Made by a program: the position numbers and the translations under genes. A stretch of 64,000 bases of DNA, taken from the NCBI GenBank assembly GCA_007922195.1, contig ML682059.1:13710747-13774746 (forward strand). The letters are read 5' to 3'. Below the pieces are notes generated by a model. That model was not told where the DNA came from, made no database searches, and was given only the letters and a program-made list of their open reading frames with translations. This document shows, piece after piece, positions 1-9,778 of this stretch (position 1 is its first letter; each line of letters starts with the position of its first letter). The stretch is from Podocnemis expansa. Taxonomy: Eukaryota; Chordata; Testudines; Podocnemididae.

Positions 1-317
1 GCACCTTGGCCAGGGTGCTGAGGGGGGGCTGCCCTTCCTCCCAGGGTGCTTAGCACCCTGGGAGGAAGGTGACATGTTGTTTCGGAACGCTTTGTTCCGA
101 AACAACATGTCCGAACAGGGCTGTTTCGAAACCTCTGGTTTCGAAACAACCCTGTTTCGACAGCCAACGAGGTTTAGGTTGTTTCGCAAGCAGCACGGCC
201 ATTTCGAAAGAAGCGGTTTGCTTCTTTCGAAATGGCCGTGCGTCGTGTGGCCATGCCACTTCTTATTTCGAAACAACCTCTGTTGTTTCGAAATAAGAAC
301 CCTGTGTAGACATACCC
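1..317. mobile_element. Palindromic miniature element, TTCGAA type, right part (cut by window edge)
   Basis: The stretch is built of short self-complementary blocks around TTCGAA, for example a hairpin of 'ggccatttcgaaagaag' with its inverse near 198-240. It ends in 'gtgtagacataccc', followed by ATT. The same terminus and TTCGAA blocks recur in full copies at 11743, 25198, 32988 and 62398. The left end lies outside the window. The first 60 bases repeat the 'agggtgctgagg' core also seen near 12000. No protein is encoded; the open frames here are shadows of the palindromes. Confidence 0.75.
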
Positions 318-765
318 ATTGAATGCTACATAGCTTGTTAGAGATTTAGGTATTTGTTAGGATTTTGTGTAATTGTTAATGTATTTGTTTTAAAGTGATA
401 AGTTGATTCTTAAGATTGTAATTATACTTATGTAATTTGTTAAGTACTGTAACACAGCAGAACAGCATTTTATTTAACTGTCACCCTGTGTAATGCTCAC
501 TGTGATGCATAGTTATTGATTGTTAGAATAGATATTTTCAGTTCTTGAGTCTCATTGTAATTTTGTAAGATTTAAATAAATGTTAACACTTGTTTTCGAA
601 GCATTCATTGCTCCAAGTCTGTTTTTGATTGGCGGTCTGTAGCCATATTTTCCTCTGGGGTATTTTACCCATTTAGGTAAGTGGACCCTATTTTATCTCA
701 CAGCAGATAGCTTTAGGTGAGCAAAAAGCTGCCTGAACAACTGAAAGATTTAAATTCTAGGGTAA
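318..765. other. Unassigned AT-rich spacer
   Basis: I see no open frame of note and no repeat end that I can name. An AATAAA at 575-580 on the plus strand follows a T-rich stretch, so this could be the 3' part of an old LTR or transcript, but nothing else supports that. Confidence 0.4.
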
Positions 766-1035
766 CACTCCCAGGGTGCCTTTGTCTTTTTATGGATTGG
801 GTGGGGGCATGGCCCTTCTTGGGTGCCATATTGCCACACTTTACATGGTGTCCCCCATCCTAAGCCAAATTAGCAAGTCCTGTGCATGGACATGCTAGTT
901 TGATTTAGGTTTCTAGTGTGGACATACTAATTCAAACTAAGTTAGTAAGTTAGGTCAAATTAATCACAACTGGTTCTAATTAATTAATTTGAACTAACTT
1001 AGTTCAACCTAGCATTCTTAAGTGTAGACATAGCC
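766..1035. mobile_element. Half copy of the GTCTACAC-terminus miniature element, TTTGAACTAA type
   Basis: It ends in 'agtgtagacatagcc' at 1035. The interior is rich in 'aattcaaactaa' and its inverse. The block near 807-830 is the reverse complement of the core near 11438-11460 ('aagaagggccatg'). There is no matching left terminus, so it is a truncated or one-sided copy. Confidence 0.65.
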
Positions 1036-1199
1036 TAACTGATTTATCAGTTAATCTTATGCTGTCATTGTTATAATGTGTACAGAAAAACCAGCCAGTG
1101 GGAATGGGTTGATGGTTAAACAACGAACATACAACTACCTAACTTTGGTTAGTTTGTTGTTGGCAACTGCAGAAAGCAAAGGTCCGAAGAACAATTGCA

Positions 1200-1825
1200 G
1201 ATGTATATAGACTCATCAGAGGCTTTAAACTCGGAAAGGCCAATCATGACCAAGTAGGCTGACCTTCTGAATGTTGCAGAACTTCACAGACCCCCATTCC
1301 TGAAATAGATCCATAACTTCTGGCTGAGTTGCTGAAGTCTTCAAGTCACGATTTAAAGACTTCAAGTTACAGAGAGTTCACCATTTATGTTAGTTTAAAC
1401 CAGCATGTAACCTGTGCTCCATGTGGCTGAGGAAGACAAAAAAACCCACAGGATCTCTGTCAATCTGACCCAGAGGAGAATTCTTTCCTGACTCCGAGCA
1501 TGGGGATCAGTTAGATCATTTTGTGGGTAAGACCCAGAAGCCAGACGCATGGGAAAGAACTCTCTGTGGTAACTTAGATGTTCAATTACTAACATTTGGA
1601 GACATTTTTTCTATTAGCAGTGGCAGAACGGATATGTCATTGTAGGCAGTGAAACCAGCTAGGCTTTTGGTCCCCACTGTTCCCTTTGGAAGGCAGTTCC
1701 AGAACATCACTCCTCCAATAGTTAGAAGCCTTTGTTTAATTTTAAGTCTAAACTTATGGATGGCCAGTTTATATTCATTTCTTCTTGTGTCAACACTGGC
1801 ACTTAATTTAAGTAACTCCTTACTT
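1200..1825 (-). mobile_element. CR1 LINE 3' fragment, first half of a split copy
   Basis: On the minus strand the segment reads as the 3' part of a CR1 LINE. It includes the region around 'ttcccttggaaggcagttccag', which is also present in the CR1 at 43080-43990. The match stops abruptly at 1825, where a miniature element begins, and the next part of the same CR1 ('gttaggctaaacaagccaagc') appears at 9779. The coding part is heavily decayed. Confidence 0.75.
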
Positions 1826-1984
1826 GGGCTATGTCTACATGTAGAAAGTTAGTTTAAATTAATTTAATTTGACCTAATTAATTGAAACTAATAATGATTA
1901 ATTTGAAGTAAGTTAATTCAAATTAACATGGCCCTGTAGACACTAGCAGGGCCTGCGTACAATGCATAACAGGCAAATTTTTAG
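1826..1984. mobile_element. Left half of a GTCTACAC-terminus miniature element inserted in the CR1
   Basis: It starts 'gggctatgtctacatg' and continues with AATTTGACC/AATTCAAATT palindromes, closely parallel to the intact left half at 11226-11380. The match breaks off around 1950-1984, directly before the DIRS terminus, and resumes near 8850. Confidence 0.75.
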
Positions 1985-2155
1985 GAATGGAAACTTCTTC
2001 TTCGAGCACTGCTGATATCATTCAGTTTCAGGTATCTATATGCTGCGGCACATGGTAGCTCAGAAAGTCTTTAGCCTTCGCCTGTCAGGTCAGGTCACAT
2101 AGCTAACGCCCCCTCCGTGCCATGTCTGCGGCTATATAGGTGACCAAGACCCTGA
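1985..2155 (+). repeat. DIRS left inverted terminal repeat
   Basis: 'cttcttcttcgagc' at the outer edge and 'ggctatataggtgacc' at the inner edge reappear inverted at 6600-6795. The 'tatata' lies where DIRS promoters are expected, but I infer that from position only. Confidence 0.8.
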
Positions 2156-3423
2156 GCCTCCCAGGTCCCTTTTCCGCCCTCAGTGATGGTTTTGGATCAG
2201 CCAAAAACTTACATAAGCAAGTGCCTGTCACGCCTTTTCACTCAGAAATTAGAATGACGGGGTTTAAACTATGTCTGGCATGTTCCAAAGCCTTCCCACT
2301 CGACAATCCCCATGAGAAATGCCTTGCGTCCCTTGGTGAGTCACACCTTGCGGTGAATTGCTCTATTTGCCAGTCTTTTACACACAGAACTCGCAAGGAC
2401 AGAGAGCGGTGCTTGTGCACTCTCCCAGAGGACCACACGTCCGCCTCTGATGCCATCCAGGCCACTAGCACTCTGCCAGCACCCTGGGCGACTCCTGCAC
2501 CAAGCCTGCCTGATACCGACCCCTGGTGCAGAGCTCAAAGCAGTGGTTGGCATCAACTTCAGTACCAACATGGCAGCATTCATCTCTGTCTCCACGTTCC
2601 CCCTCTTGTGAGTTGGGACCAGGACTGCCCTCGGCACCAGCGACACTGTGATCCCTAGCAACGCCATGGGTCCTGTTCCAAGGCCTGGCTCCAGTACTAG
2701 TGAAGAAAGCCTGGTCGAAGAGTAAGCCAGCTCTCCCATCTAGGGAGCAGTCAACACAAGAATCAGCACCGCCCTCAAGTCCAGTACCGTCGAGCCCCCA
2801 TCCAGCATCGCAAAGTGGTACTGATGATCACTCCAATAGCCGTTCCTCTTGGCATTTGTCCTGTGAGCCCTCGGTACTGTGCTCCCAGGGCCCTAGAAGA
2901 CAGAGATCTAACTTGTCCTCATCATCATCTCCTGCCTCTGTCTGCTCCCCTGGTTCCCCAAAAACCATCTCTGGTACCAGGGAATCGGCGGGTAGGCATC
3001 GTCGTAAACACTCCCCAATGCCTGTGCCAAGAAAAAGGATGACCCCGACCACCCTGGTATGGGCGCTGTGGCCCAGTTCCTCCTGTGCTGCCAAGACTTC
3101 CCAGATGGGTAGGGGCCACTCTCCCTCATGCTGTACCACAACTGGAGACTCCTTCAACTACTTACCACATGAATGGCTCAACACAACAGCTGATGACAGC
3201 TCAACTTCATGGCACTGTTCTGTACCATCTCCACCCTGGACTCTGGACTCCTCAGATATTTCCGATGATTAGTCTGACCCAGACTCCACCCAGCGCAGTA
3301 GATCTCAGGCCCCTTTGTCATCCTCCCCAGATGAGCACACCTTCTAGAGGCCCCTTGCATACAAGGCTGGCTCCCGCTTGCAGCAGGATTTACTCTGCCG
3401 CAAGGTCTAGCAGGTGCGGGTAG
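2140..3423 (+). pseudogene. DIRS gag-like protein, broken
   Basis: The first frame (2140-2658) holds a zinc-binding-like pattern: CLAC-x5-FP, then H-x2-KCL, a GESHL block and CSICQSF. The same order (CPKCGKAF, HERCL, GESHL, CSICLSF) occurs in the gag frame of the minus-strand DIRS copy at 32063-32605. This conservation between two diverged copies is the main evidence. Downstream the frame shifts to 2700-3272 and then 3085-3423, where Ser/Pro-rich sequence typical of this region continues. Gag is thought to package the element's RNA. At least two frameshifts and several stops separate the pieces, so no functional product is expected. Confidence 0.65.
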
Positions 3424-3519
3424 GGTACTGACCGCTCATTGGGGAGGAAACAGCATTTTTGACAGTTATTCCAAGGGCAGCAAACCCACAGGCTCGACCC
3501 CAACCTTTGCCAACCACCT

Positions 3520-5030
3520 ACATTGCTTCGCGCACCACTGGGCCAACATTATAACCGACCAGTGGGTCCTTGAGACAGTCTTGGAAGAGTATCACATAGT
3601 TTCGATCAACATCTTGGGTCAGAAAACTGTCCTCTCGCCCAACTCTTGGGAACCGGGAACTAAATTGCTTGCTCAAAATGGAATGCAAGAAGTTCCTCTC
3701 CTTCGGGGCCATAGAAAGGGTCCCAAAGCTGGAGCGGGGAAAAGGGTTTTATTCCCAATACTTTCTGGTCCCCAAACCCAGTGACGACCTAAGACCCATT
3801 CTAGATCTCAGAGCTTTAAACGAACACATAGGGAAAATAAAGTTACGCGTGGTTTCCCTGTGACAGCTCATCCCATCTCTGTCTCCCGGGGATTGGTTTG
3901 CAGCCCTTGATCTAAAAGATGCTTACTTTCACATAGCAATACACCCCTGCCACAGAAGGTATCTAAGCCTCATGGTGGGGGGAAATCATTTCCAGTTCAC
4001 ATCACTCCCCTTCGGGTGCTCTCTGGCCCCAGGGTGTTCACAAAGTGCATGGCACCGGTCGCTGCATTCCTGTGCCAGCAGAGCATAAAGATCTATCCCT
4101 ACCTAGACGATTGGTTAATACACGGAGAATCGAGAGCTCAGGTAGAGCACAGTGTCAGAGCAGTAACTTGCCTGTGCAGGTACCTGGGTCTCTGCATAAA
4201 TGAACAAAAACCAAAAATCCACCTGTCCCAATGCACAGAGTTCATAGAAGCTCTCCTAGATGCCCGCAAAGGGCAGGCTTCTCTGATCCCCTCAAGATTT
4301 CAATCCATCTGCATCATCATTACGGAGCTGAAGAAGTTTCAAGTGACCACAGCTCATCACTGCCTCTAGCTGCTTGGGCCCATGGCAGCCTCCACCTCCG
4401 TGATCCGGACGGCATGCCTGAGAATGAGGCCCTTTCAGGTCTGGTTCTCCATGGTGTTCCAGCCATGGAGACACCCTCTGTCCAAGGTACTGTCGGTTCC
4501 CTGAGATATCCTGGGGACACTACAGATCTTGAAGGACCCCCTGTTTGCCATGGGGGGGGGAACTCCCTTCAAAATGCTAATGCCACAGTGACACTGATAT
4601 CCAATACCTTGGAATCAGGGTGGGGGGCCCACACTTTGAGGGGGCTTTCCACCCAGGGACTTTGGTCTCATGCAGATAGCCTTCTTCACATAAATGTGAA
4701 GGAACTGCGGGCCATCAGATTGGCTTGCATAACTTTTCTGGACAGGCTACAAGGCAGGTCAGTCCAGGTTCTAACAGACAACACTGCAGCCATGTTCTAT
4801 ATGAACCAGCAGGCAGGTGTCTGCTCCCCAGCTCTCTGCAAGTAAGCGTGCAAACTCTGGGAATTAGCCCTGCAATACAATTTTACTCCGGTGGCAGTAC
4901 ACCTCCCAGGAGTGGACAACAAGCTGGCAGACTCGCTCAGCAGCAAACCCCTAGCAAATCATGAGTGGTCTCTCCACAACATCATGTTCTCTCACCTGAT
5001 AGACAGGTGGGGAACACGCTAAGTGGACCT
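3520..5030 (+). pseudogene. DIRS reverse transcriptase and RNase H, broken
   Basis: The N-terminal part reads 'HHWANIITDQWVLETV' in the frame around 3530-3590. Next come 'FLVPKPSDDLRPILDLRALN' near 3760-3830 and 'DWFAALDLKDAYFHIAIHP' near 3890-3950. The catalytic region 'IYPYLDDWLIHG' is near 4090-4130, with YLDD as the metal-binding motif. The RNase H part has 'HINVKELRAIRLAC' and 'LTDNTAAMFYMNQQ' in the 4231-4845 frame, then 'VDLFATEQN' near 5025. The enzyme would copy the element's RNA into DNA. The frame changes repeatedly (3581, 3669, 4016, 4231) and a stop follows the RNase H core at 4843-4845. The order RT, RNase H, recombinase without an aspartic protease or integrase is diagnostic of DIRS. 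Confidence 0.85.
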
Positions 5031-5032
5031 GT

Positions 5033-6340
5033 TTGCGACAGAACAGAACCGGAAGTGTCAGTACTTCTGCTCCCTCAGGTGTTGGAGGAGGGGTCACTCA
5101 CCGAAGCCTTCCTCATCAATTGATCGGGCACTCTAATGTATGCCTTCCCACCAGTCCCGTTGATACACATGGTCCTTTTGAAGATCAAAATGGACGGAGC
5201 GAACATGATATTGATAACTCCGGCCTGGCCCAGGCAACACTGGTTCTCCCTTCTATAGGACCTGTCCATAGAGGCCCCACTCTGCCTCTCCCAGTGGACG
5301 GCCCTCCTGAAACAGGACTGCAGGTGCCTGCAGCACCTGAACCCAGGTCTTCTGCGTCTGACAGCCTGGAGACACTTTGGCTCAGCAAGCAGGAAAGGCT
5401 CTGCTCAGACAGGGTCAGGAAGGTCCTGGTCAGTAGTAGAAGACCATCCACTGGGTCCATCTATACAGCCAAATGGAAATGGTTTTCCAGCTGGGCTCAA
5501 GGTATAGGGATCAGTCCTGCACTAGTAATTCTTGATTATCTGCTAGACCTTAGAGACAAGGGTCGCTCCCTTTCCTCACTGAGCGTCCACCTAGCAGCAA
5601 TTTCAGCCCTCCATGAAAAAGTAGATGGTGTCCTTGTTTTCTCCCACCCTACTTCCACTGGGTTTTTGAAGAGCTTCGAAAGACTTTTCCCACAACCCCA
5701 TGAACCCACCCCTCAATGGGACCTGAACATGGTGCTCCATGCATTAACAGAGCCTGCGTATGAAGCCTTGGACTTGTGTACCTTCTTGGTCCTTGCCTGG
5801 AAGGTAGCCTTTTTGGTAGCAATTACCTCAGCTAGAAGGGTCTCAGAGTTGAAGGTCTTTTCCTCAGAACCCCCATATACAAGAGTCTTTCCTGACAAAG
5901 TGGTGCTTCAACACCACCTGTCCTTCCTTCCTGAGGTAGTTTGTCCTTTTCACCTCAATCAGGATATTTGCTTGACAGTATTTTTTCCAGATCCTCAGGT
6001 TACGGAGAACCAGAGGAGATGGCACACTCTGGATGTGAAGGGAGCACTCCTGACATACATTGAGCACATGCATCTGTTCTGCAAGACCCCCCCCCCACTC
6101 TTTGTGGCAGTTGCAGAACGCAAAAGCGGTTTTCCAGTGTCCTCACAGTGCATTTCCAAATGGATAGTAAACTGTATCAAAAACTGCTATGGAAGGTCAA
6201 ATACACCCCTTCCCAGGACTGTCAGGGCTCACTTTGCCAGGGCCCAGGCCTCATCAATGGCCCTGCTCGCCAAGGTCCCAATCCAGGAGATCTGCAGGGC
6301 AGCTACATGCTCATCGGTGTATAACTTCACAACACAATAA
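5033..6340 (+). CDS. DIRS tyrosine recombinase, open frame ending early
   Basis: A 435-codon frame. The first 140 residues overlap the RNase H tail region and are probably not part of the enzyme. The recombinase core begins near 'STGSIYTAKWKWFSSWA' (around nt 5450). The first catalytic arginine is likely in 'ITSARRVSELKVF' (around 5830), and the H-x-x-R box is 'RAHFARAQASS' (around 6225-6255). The enzyme replaces an integrase in this family and inserts the circular DNA copy without a target duplication. The frame stops at TAA 6338-6340, and the same frame continues open with family-like sequence ('QQAREDAALGRAIL') to 6406. The TAA falls at the spacing from the H-x-x-R box where the nucleophilic tyrosine is expected, so the product is probably inactive. 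Apart from this the recombinase is the best-kept gene of the element. Confidence 0.85.
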   Translation: MRQNRTGSVSTSAPSGVGGGVTHRSLPHQLIGHSNVCLPTSPVDTHGPFEDQNGRSEHDIDNSGLAQATLVLPSIGPVHRGPTLPLPVDGPPETGLQVPAAPEPRSSASDSLETLWLSKQERLCSDRVRKVLVSSRRPSTGSIYTAKWKWFSSWAQGIGISPALVILDYLLDLRDKGRSLSSLSVHLAAISALHEKVDGVLVFSHPTSTGFLKSFERLFPQPHEPTPQWDLNMVLHALTEPAYEALDLCTFLVLAWKVAFLVAITSARRVSELKVFSSEPPYTRVFPDKVVLQHHLSFLPEVVCPFHLNQDICLTVFFPDPQVTENQRRWHTLDVKGALLTYIEHMHLFCKTPPPLFVAVAERKSGFPVSSQCISKWIVNCIKNCYGRSNTPLPRTVRAHFARAQASSMALLAKVPIQEICRAATCSSVYNFTTQ

Positions 6341-6399
6341 GCTATTGTCCAACAGGCTAGAGAGGATGCCGCATTGGGCAGAGCCATACTCAGTGTGGG

Positions 6400-6545
6400 C
6401 AGACTGTAACTCCTCCCACCATCCTTGGGTATGGCTAGCAGTCACTTGTAACTGAATGATGTGAGCAGCGCTCAAAGAAGAACGGTGGGTTTCTTACCAG
6501 TAACTGTTCTTCTTCAAGATGGGCTGCTCACATACATTCAGATCC
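6400..6545 (+). repeat. DIRS internal complementary region
   Basis: Two arms, 'gtgagcagcgctcaaagaag' and 'cttcttcaagatgggctgct', are inverted with respect to each other, and each matches the outer edge of a terminal repeat. In this family the region serves as template for closing the circular DNA intermediate. Confidence 0.75.
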
Positions 6546-6599
6546 CTCCTACAATCCCCGCTAACTGGAGTTGGTGAAAGTATAAGGGACTGGGAAGGT

Positions 6600-6795
6600 C
6601 AGGGTCATGGTCACCTATATAGCCACGGTTGTGGCACAGAGGGGGGCGTTGGCCGTGTGCTCTGATCTGACAGGCTAAGGCTAAAGACTTTTAAAGCTAC
6701 CATGTGCTGCGGCATGTAGACATCTGTAACTGAATGTATGTGAGCAGCCCATCTCGAAGAAGGACAGTTACTAGTAAGTAACCCACCATTCTGGA
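6600..6795 (+). repeat. DIRS right inverted terminal repeat
   Basis: Reverse complement of the left terminus, with shared words 'tatatagccacgg', 'ctgacaggctaagg' and 'catgtgctgcggcatg'. The outer edge reads 'cgaagaaggacagttac'. Confidence 0.8.
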
Positions 6796-7430
6796 AAAAC
6801 CCTGAGACTGGAGTTGCTGCCAATTCTCATAAGAACAGAGAAACATCCTGTGACCCTGAGCAGTAAAGCAGGGTGAGACACTGGCCACCCACAACCAGAT
6901 TAAATTGCAGCTGGGACAAAGAAGAGTTACAAGTAAACAGTAGTGGTAATGCAAACAGAGTTGAGATTTAAGTGTTTTGTTATGATATAGCCTTTTTGTT
7001 TACAAAGTAGCAGTTAGGTTTTAGTATTTAAAATGGAGTCAGCTGCTGATGAATTAGCCTTGAGGAGCGCTTGAGATGATAATGTATGGGCAGTTTACAG
7101 AGGTGAGAAGTACTGGACCAAGACAAGGATGATCCAGATGGCTGAAGAATGTGATAATGTCAACAGGAGATGGCACCTATAAAAAAAAAATCAACATATC
7201 AGAACAATGTAGGTGCCATATTTGTTAACATCAAGGTTGGAAGTGACATGACAGCCTCATCATGCTACATGGTTTTGGCCTTATAAAATGGGTGAAGAAA
7301 ATGAAGGACTTTGGATCTGTTCTGCATATCCCAAGGAGCATCATGTTGCACCCAACTGGATGCTGCTCCACCGCTCGAGCTCAGCTGCCTGGCCAGTAGC
7401 CTGACTCAAGCAACGCTGAGGCTGTTAACT

Positions 7431-7441
7431 ATCTCCTTCCT
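7431..7441 (+). repeat. Target duplication, left copy (Penelope-like element)
   Basis: ATCTCCTTCCT here is repeated exactly at 8685-8695 on the other side of the Penelope-like insertion. Confidence 0.7.
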
Positions 7442-8684
7442 TCTTGTCAATTTCCAAAGGGATAGCCATGTTAGTCTAGACCAGCAAAACAAACCAAAGA
7501 GTCGTGTGGCACTTAAAGACTAACAGATTTATTTTTCGCATGAGCTGTCGTGGGAGAAAATCCCACTTTGTCAGATGCTTCGAAGATGGTCAAACTTACA
7601 GAATGGAATGAAAATAAATGCAAGAGGGTTTAAAACATAGGATCAGGTCATACAGTAACAGCAAATCACAGCAGTTGTTAGGTTCAGACCATGGGAAGCC
7701 TGAAATCAAATTACCTTTTGTAATTGGAAAAGAACCCATAGTCTCGATTAAGTCCTGCTTTCACAGAATTTACCTTGCATATTAATTCAAGTTCAGCTGT
7801 TTCTCTTTGAAGTCTTGATGTCGCAGTCACATCTCTGACTATGGTTGTTAACCAATCATTTATCAAGTGATTAGAAAGATGGAAGTGCTCAGCAACCGTT
7901 TTTTTTTGTTTTGTGATTTCTGATATCAGTTCTATGTTTGTTTATTCTTCTGTGCAAGGATCGTCCTGTTTGTCCAATGTATAAGGTGTTGGGGCATTTC
8001 TGGCACATGATGGCATAGACCACATTAGTAGATGAGCATGTAAATGAGCCTTTGATGGAGTAACAGGATCAATTAGGACCTATGATGGTATCTATTGTGC
8101 AAATATGTGGGCAGACTTGGCAGCATGGTTTGTTGCAGGGGTGTGTGCCTGCTTTAATGTTTTTGTTGCTAGATCTGTAGTTGCTGGTGAGTATCTGTTT
8201 AAGATTGGGTGGCTTTCTGTAGGCAAGGAGAAGTCTGTCTCCCAAGGCTTGAGAGCGCGAGGGATCATCTTTTAGAATAGGCCGTAGCTCCTTAATGATC
8301 TGTTGCAGAGGTCTGACTTGAGGGTTGTATGTGGTGACTAGTGGTGTTTTGTTGTTTTCTTTCTTGGGCCTCTCCCGTAGTAGATGACTTTGGGGTACCC
8401 GTCTAGCTCTGTCAATTTGTTTTCTTACTTCCCCAGGTGGGCACTGTAGTTTCAAGAATGCTTGATAGAGATCCTCAAGACGTCTGTCTTTGTCTGAGGG
8501 ATCAGAGCAGATGCAGTTATATCATAGGGCTTGGCTGTAGACAACATACAATCCACTAATGTGATCTATGTAAGTTCACCCATCTTTGAAGCGTCTGACA
8601 AAGTGGGATTTTCTCCTATGAAAGCTTATGTGAAAAATAAATCTGTTAGTCTTTAAGTGCCACATGACTCCTTGTTTTTTCTTA
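7442..8684 (-). mobile_element. Penelope-like element
   Basis: On the minus strand the copy has the end of the reverse transcriptase region ('RRPP/RKPPNLKQIL'-type block, then a 'KPCCQVCPHICTIDTI' cysteine block, 8069-8455), followed by a GIY-YIG nuclease. The nuclease is visible as 'VVYAIMCQKCPNTLYIGQTG' and 'RRINKHRTDIRNHK' in the 7880-8050 region, then 'AEHFHLSNH' and 'LQRETAELELICK'. A stop separates the two parts. The ends carry inverted copies of about 90 bp (7510-7590 and 8578-8670, 'ttttctcc..cactttgtcagatgc'), as is usual for Penelope copies. An 11-bp target duplication flanks it. Confidence 0.85.
8069..8455 (-). pseudogene. Penelope-like protein fragment (RT C-terminal linker)
   Basis: A 128-residue frame with 'TTYNPQVRPLQQIIKEL', 'LLLAYRKPPNLKQILTSNY' and the conserved cysteines of 'THPCNKPCCQVCPHICTID'. 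These features lie between the RT and GIY-YIG domains of Penelope-like elements. The RT catalytic core is missing, so the copy is 5' truncated. The nuclease domain follows in the same orientation but after a stop at 8069-8071. Confidence 0.8.
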
Positions 8685-8831
8685 ATCTCCTTCCTGCAGA
8701 ACTGTTTGTGTGTGTCTGTATGTCTGTGTCTGAGTTTTAGGTAAGACAGAAATTCTTCTATACTAGCAATAAATGTGGCTCTTTGCCTTATCCCCCACAT
8801 AAGATCTTATTGCTCATTTCTTAGCATAACA

Positions 8832-9778
8832 GCCCCTCTAGGAAAACCAATCTGAACTAGTCTTGTCCATGGACAGGACTTGCCAGTTCAAATTAGGAGA
8901 GGGTCACCATGGGAGGTGAGGCAACATGGCACCCAAGAAGGGCCATACCACCACCCAGAGCCAGGGGATGGGAAAGCATCCTCTGCCTGGCTCTGACCCT
9001 GCTGAACTGGGCAGCGAGGCAAGGCACTTGCACTCAGCTCTAGCCTCACTAAGCCAGGCAGCGGAGAAGGCATCCTCCGCCCGGCTCTTTCCATGCTGGC
9101 CAGGTGGCGGAAGGGACCCCAGAACCCAACTCTGTCCACGCTGGCTGGGCACAGGGAAGGGGACCCCAAGCCCAACTCTGGGCTTGTTGGCCAGGCCTGG
9201 GGAAATGTTCCCCTCCAGCAAGTGCGCCCAGAGCTAGATGGGGATGTTTTCCCCACCGCCCGGCAAGCACACCTGGAGCTGGGTGGGAGATGTTTTTCCA
9301 CCACTTGGCAAGCATGCCTAGAGTCGAGCACAGGGATCCCTTACCTGTGCCTGGCCCTGGCTACACTCGGCCAGTGGCAGGGAAGGCACCCCCTGCCAGG
9401 CTACAGGACTGGGGCTGGATCGGCCCCAGACTATATTTGGGCCTGGGTGTGGCGGTTGCATCTGGGGCTCTTTGCCCTGGCTATGGTCCTGGCCATTTCC
9501 CTATCCAGGGCAGGCATTACCTTCCAGGGTGCTAGGCACCCTGGGAGGAAGAAGGTCAAACTGCATTTATTCGAACTAACAGTTAGTTCGAATTAATGCA
9601 GCTCAATTGGTTTAGTTCAAACTTAAAGGAAGTTTTATAAATTTGAACTAAGCTTTCCTTAATTTGAACTAAGGGAACACCTTAGTTCTAACTAATGAAA
9701 GTTAGTGTGGCCATGCATTTATTTAGTTCAAATTAATCCACATGACTTTGAAAGAAATTGTAAGTGTAGACATACTCT
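8832..9778. mobile_element. Right half of the split GTCTACAC-terminus miniature element
   Basis: It resumes the element begun at 1826. 'ggagagggtcaccatgggag' and 'gcaacatggcacccaagaag' near 8895-8940 match the core at 11395-11450. A GC-rich core of about 600 bp follows, then TTCGAACTAA/AATTTGAACT palindromes, and the end 'agtgtagacatact' near 9776. The open frames in the GC-rich core (8888-9596) run on both strands, lack any family feature and are rejected as genes. Confidence 0.7.

Larger units (their letters stand above)
1985..6795 (+). mobile_element. DIRS retrotransposon, full length with inverted termini
   Basis: DIRS elements carry gag, reverse transcriptase/RNase H and a tyrosine recombinase between inverted terminal repeats, with an internal complementary region matching both ends. 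All parts are visible here. The left terminus (about 1985-2155) is the reverse complement of the right one (about 6600-6795); both hold 'gtctttagcct', 'gcctgtcag' and 'ggctatatagg'. The gag-like Cys/His region is near 2255-2400, RT/RNase H runs 3520-5030, the recombinase 5033-6340 and the complementary region about 6400-6545. Gag and RT are broken into several frames, so the copy is dead. A second DIRS copy of another subfamily lies at 27337-32945. Confidence 0.9.
6978..8831 (+). mobile_element. Solo-LTR candidate, split by a Penelope-like element
   Basis: The ends form a perfect 7-bp inverted pair: TGTTATG at 6978-6984 and CATAACA at 8825-8831. With the inserted Penelope element removed, the unit is about 600 bp. 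It has a TATAAAA at 7282-7288 and an AATAAA at 8768-8773, in the right order for U3-R-U5 on the plus strand. No coding region, primer site or second LTR was found nearby, hence 'solo'. I do not see a matching direct duplication at the flanks (tgttt versus gcccc), which weakens the exact boundaries. The 180 bp between the DIRS end and 6978 are unassigned. Confidence 0.5.

Noticed and set aside
8888..9596. Several overlapping frames up to 167 codons on both strands
   Set aside because: They lie in the GC-rich core of a miniature element, show reciprocal frames on both strands and no domain.
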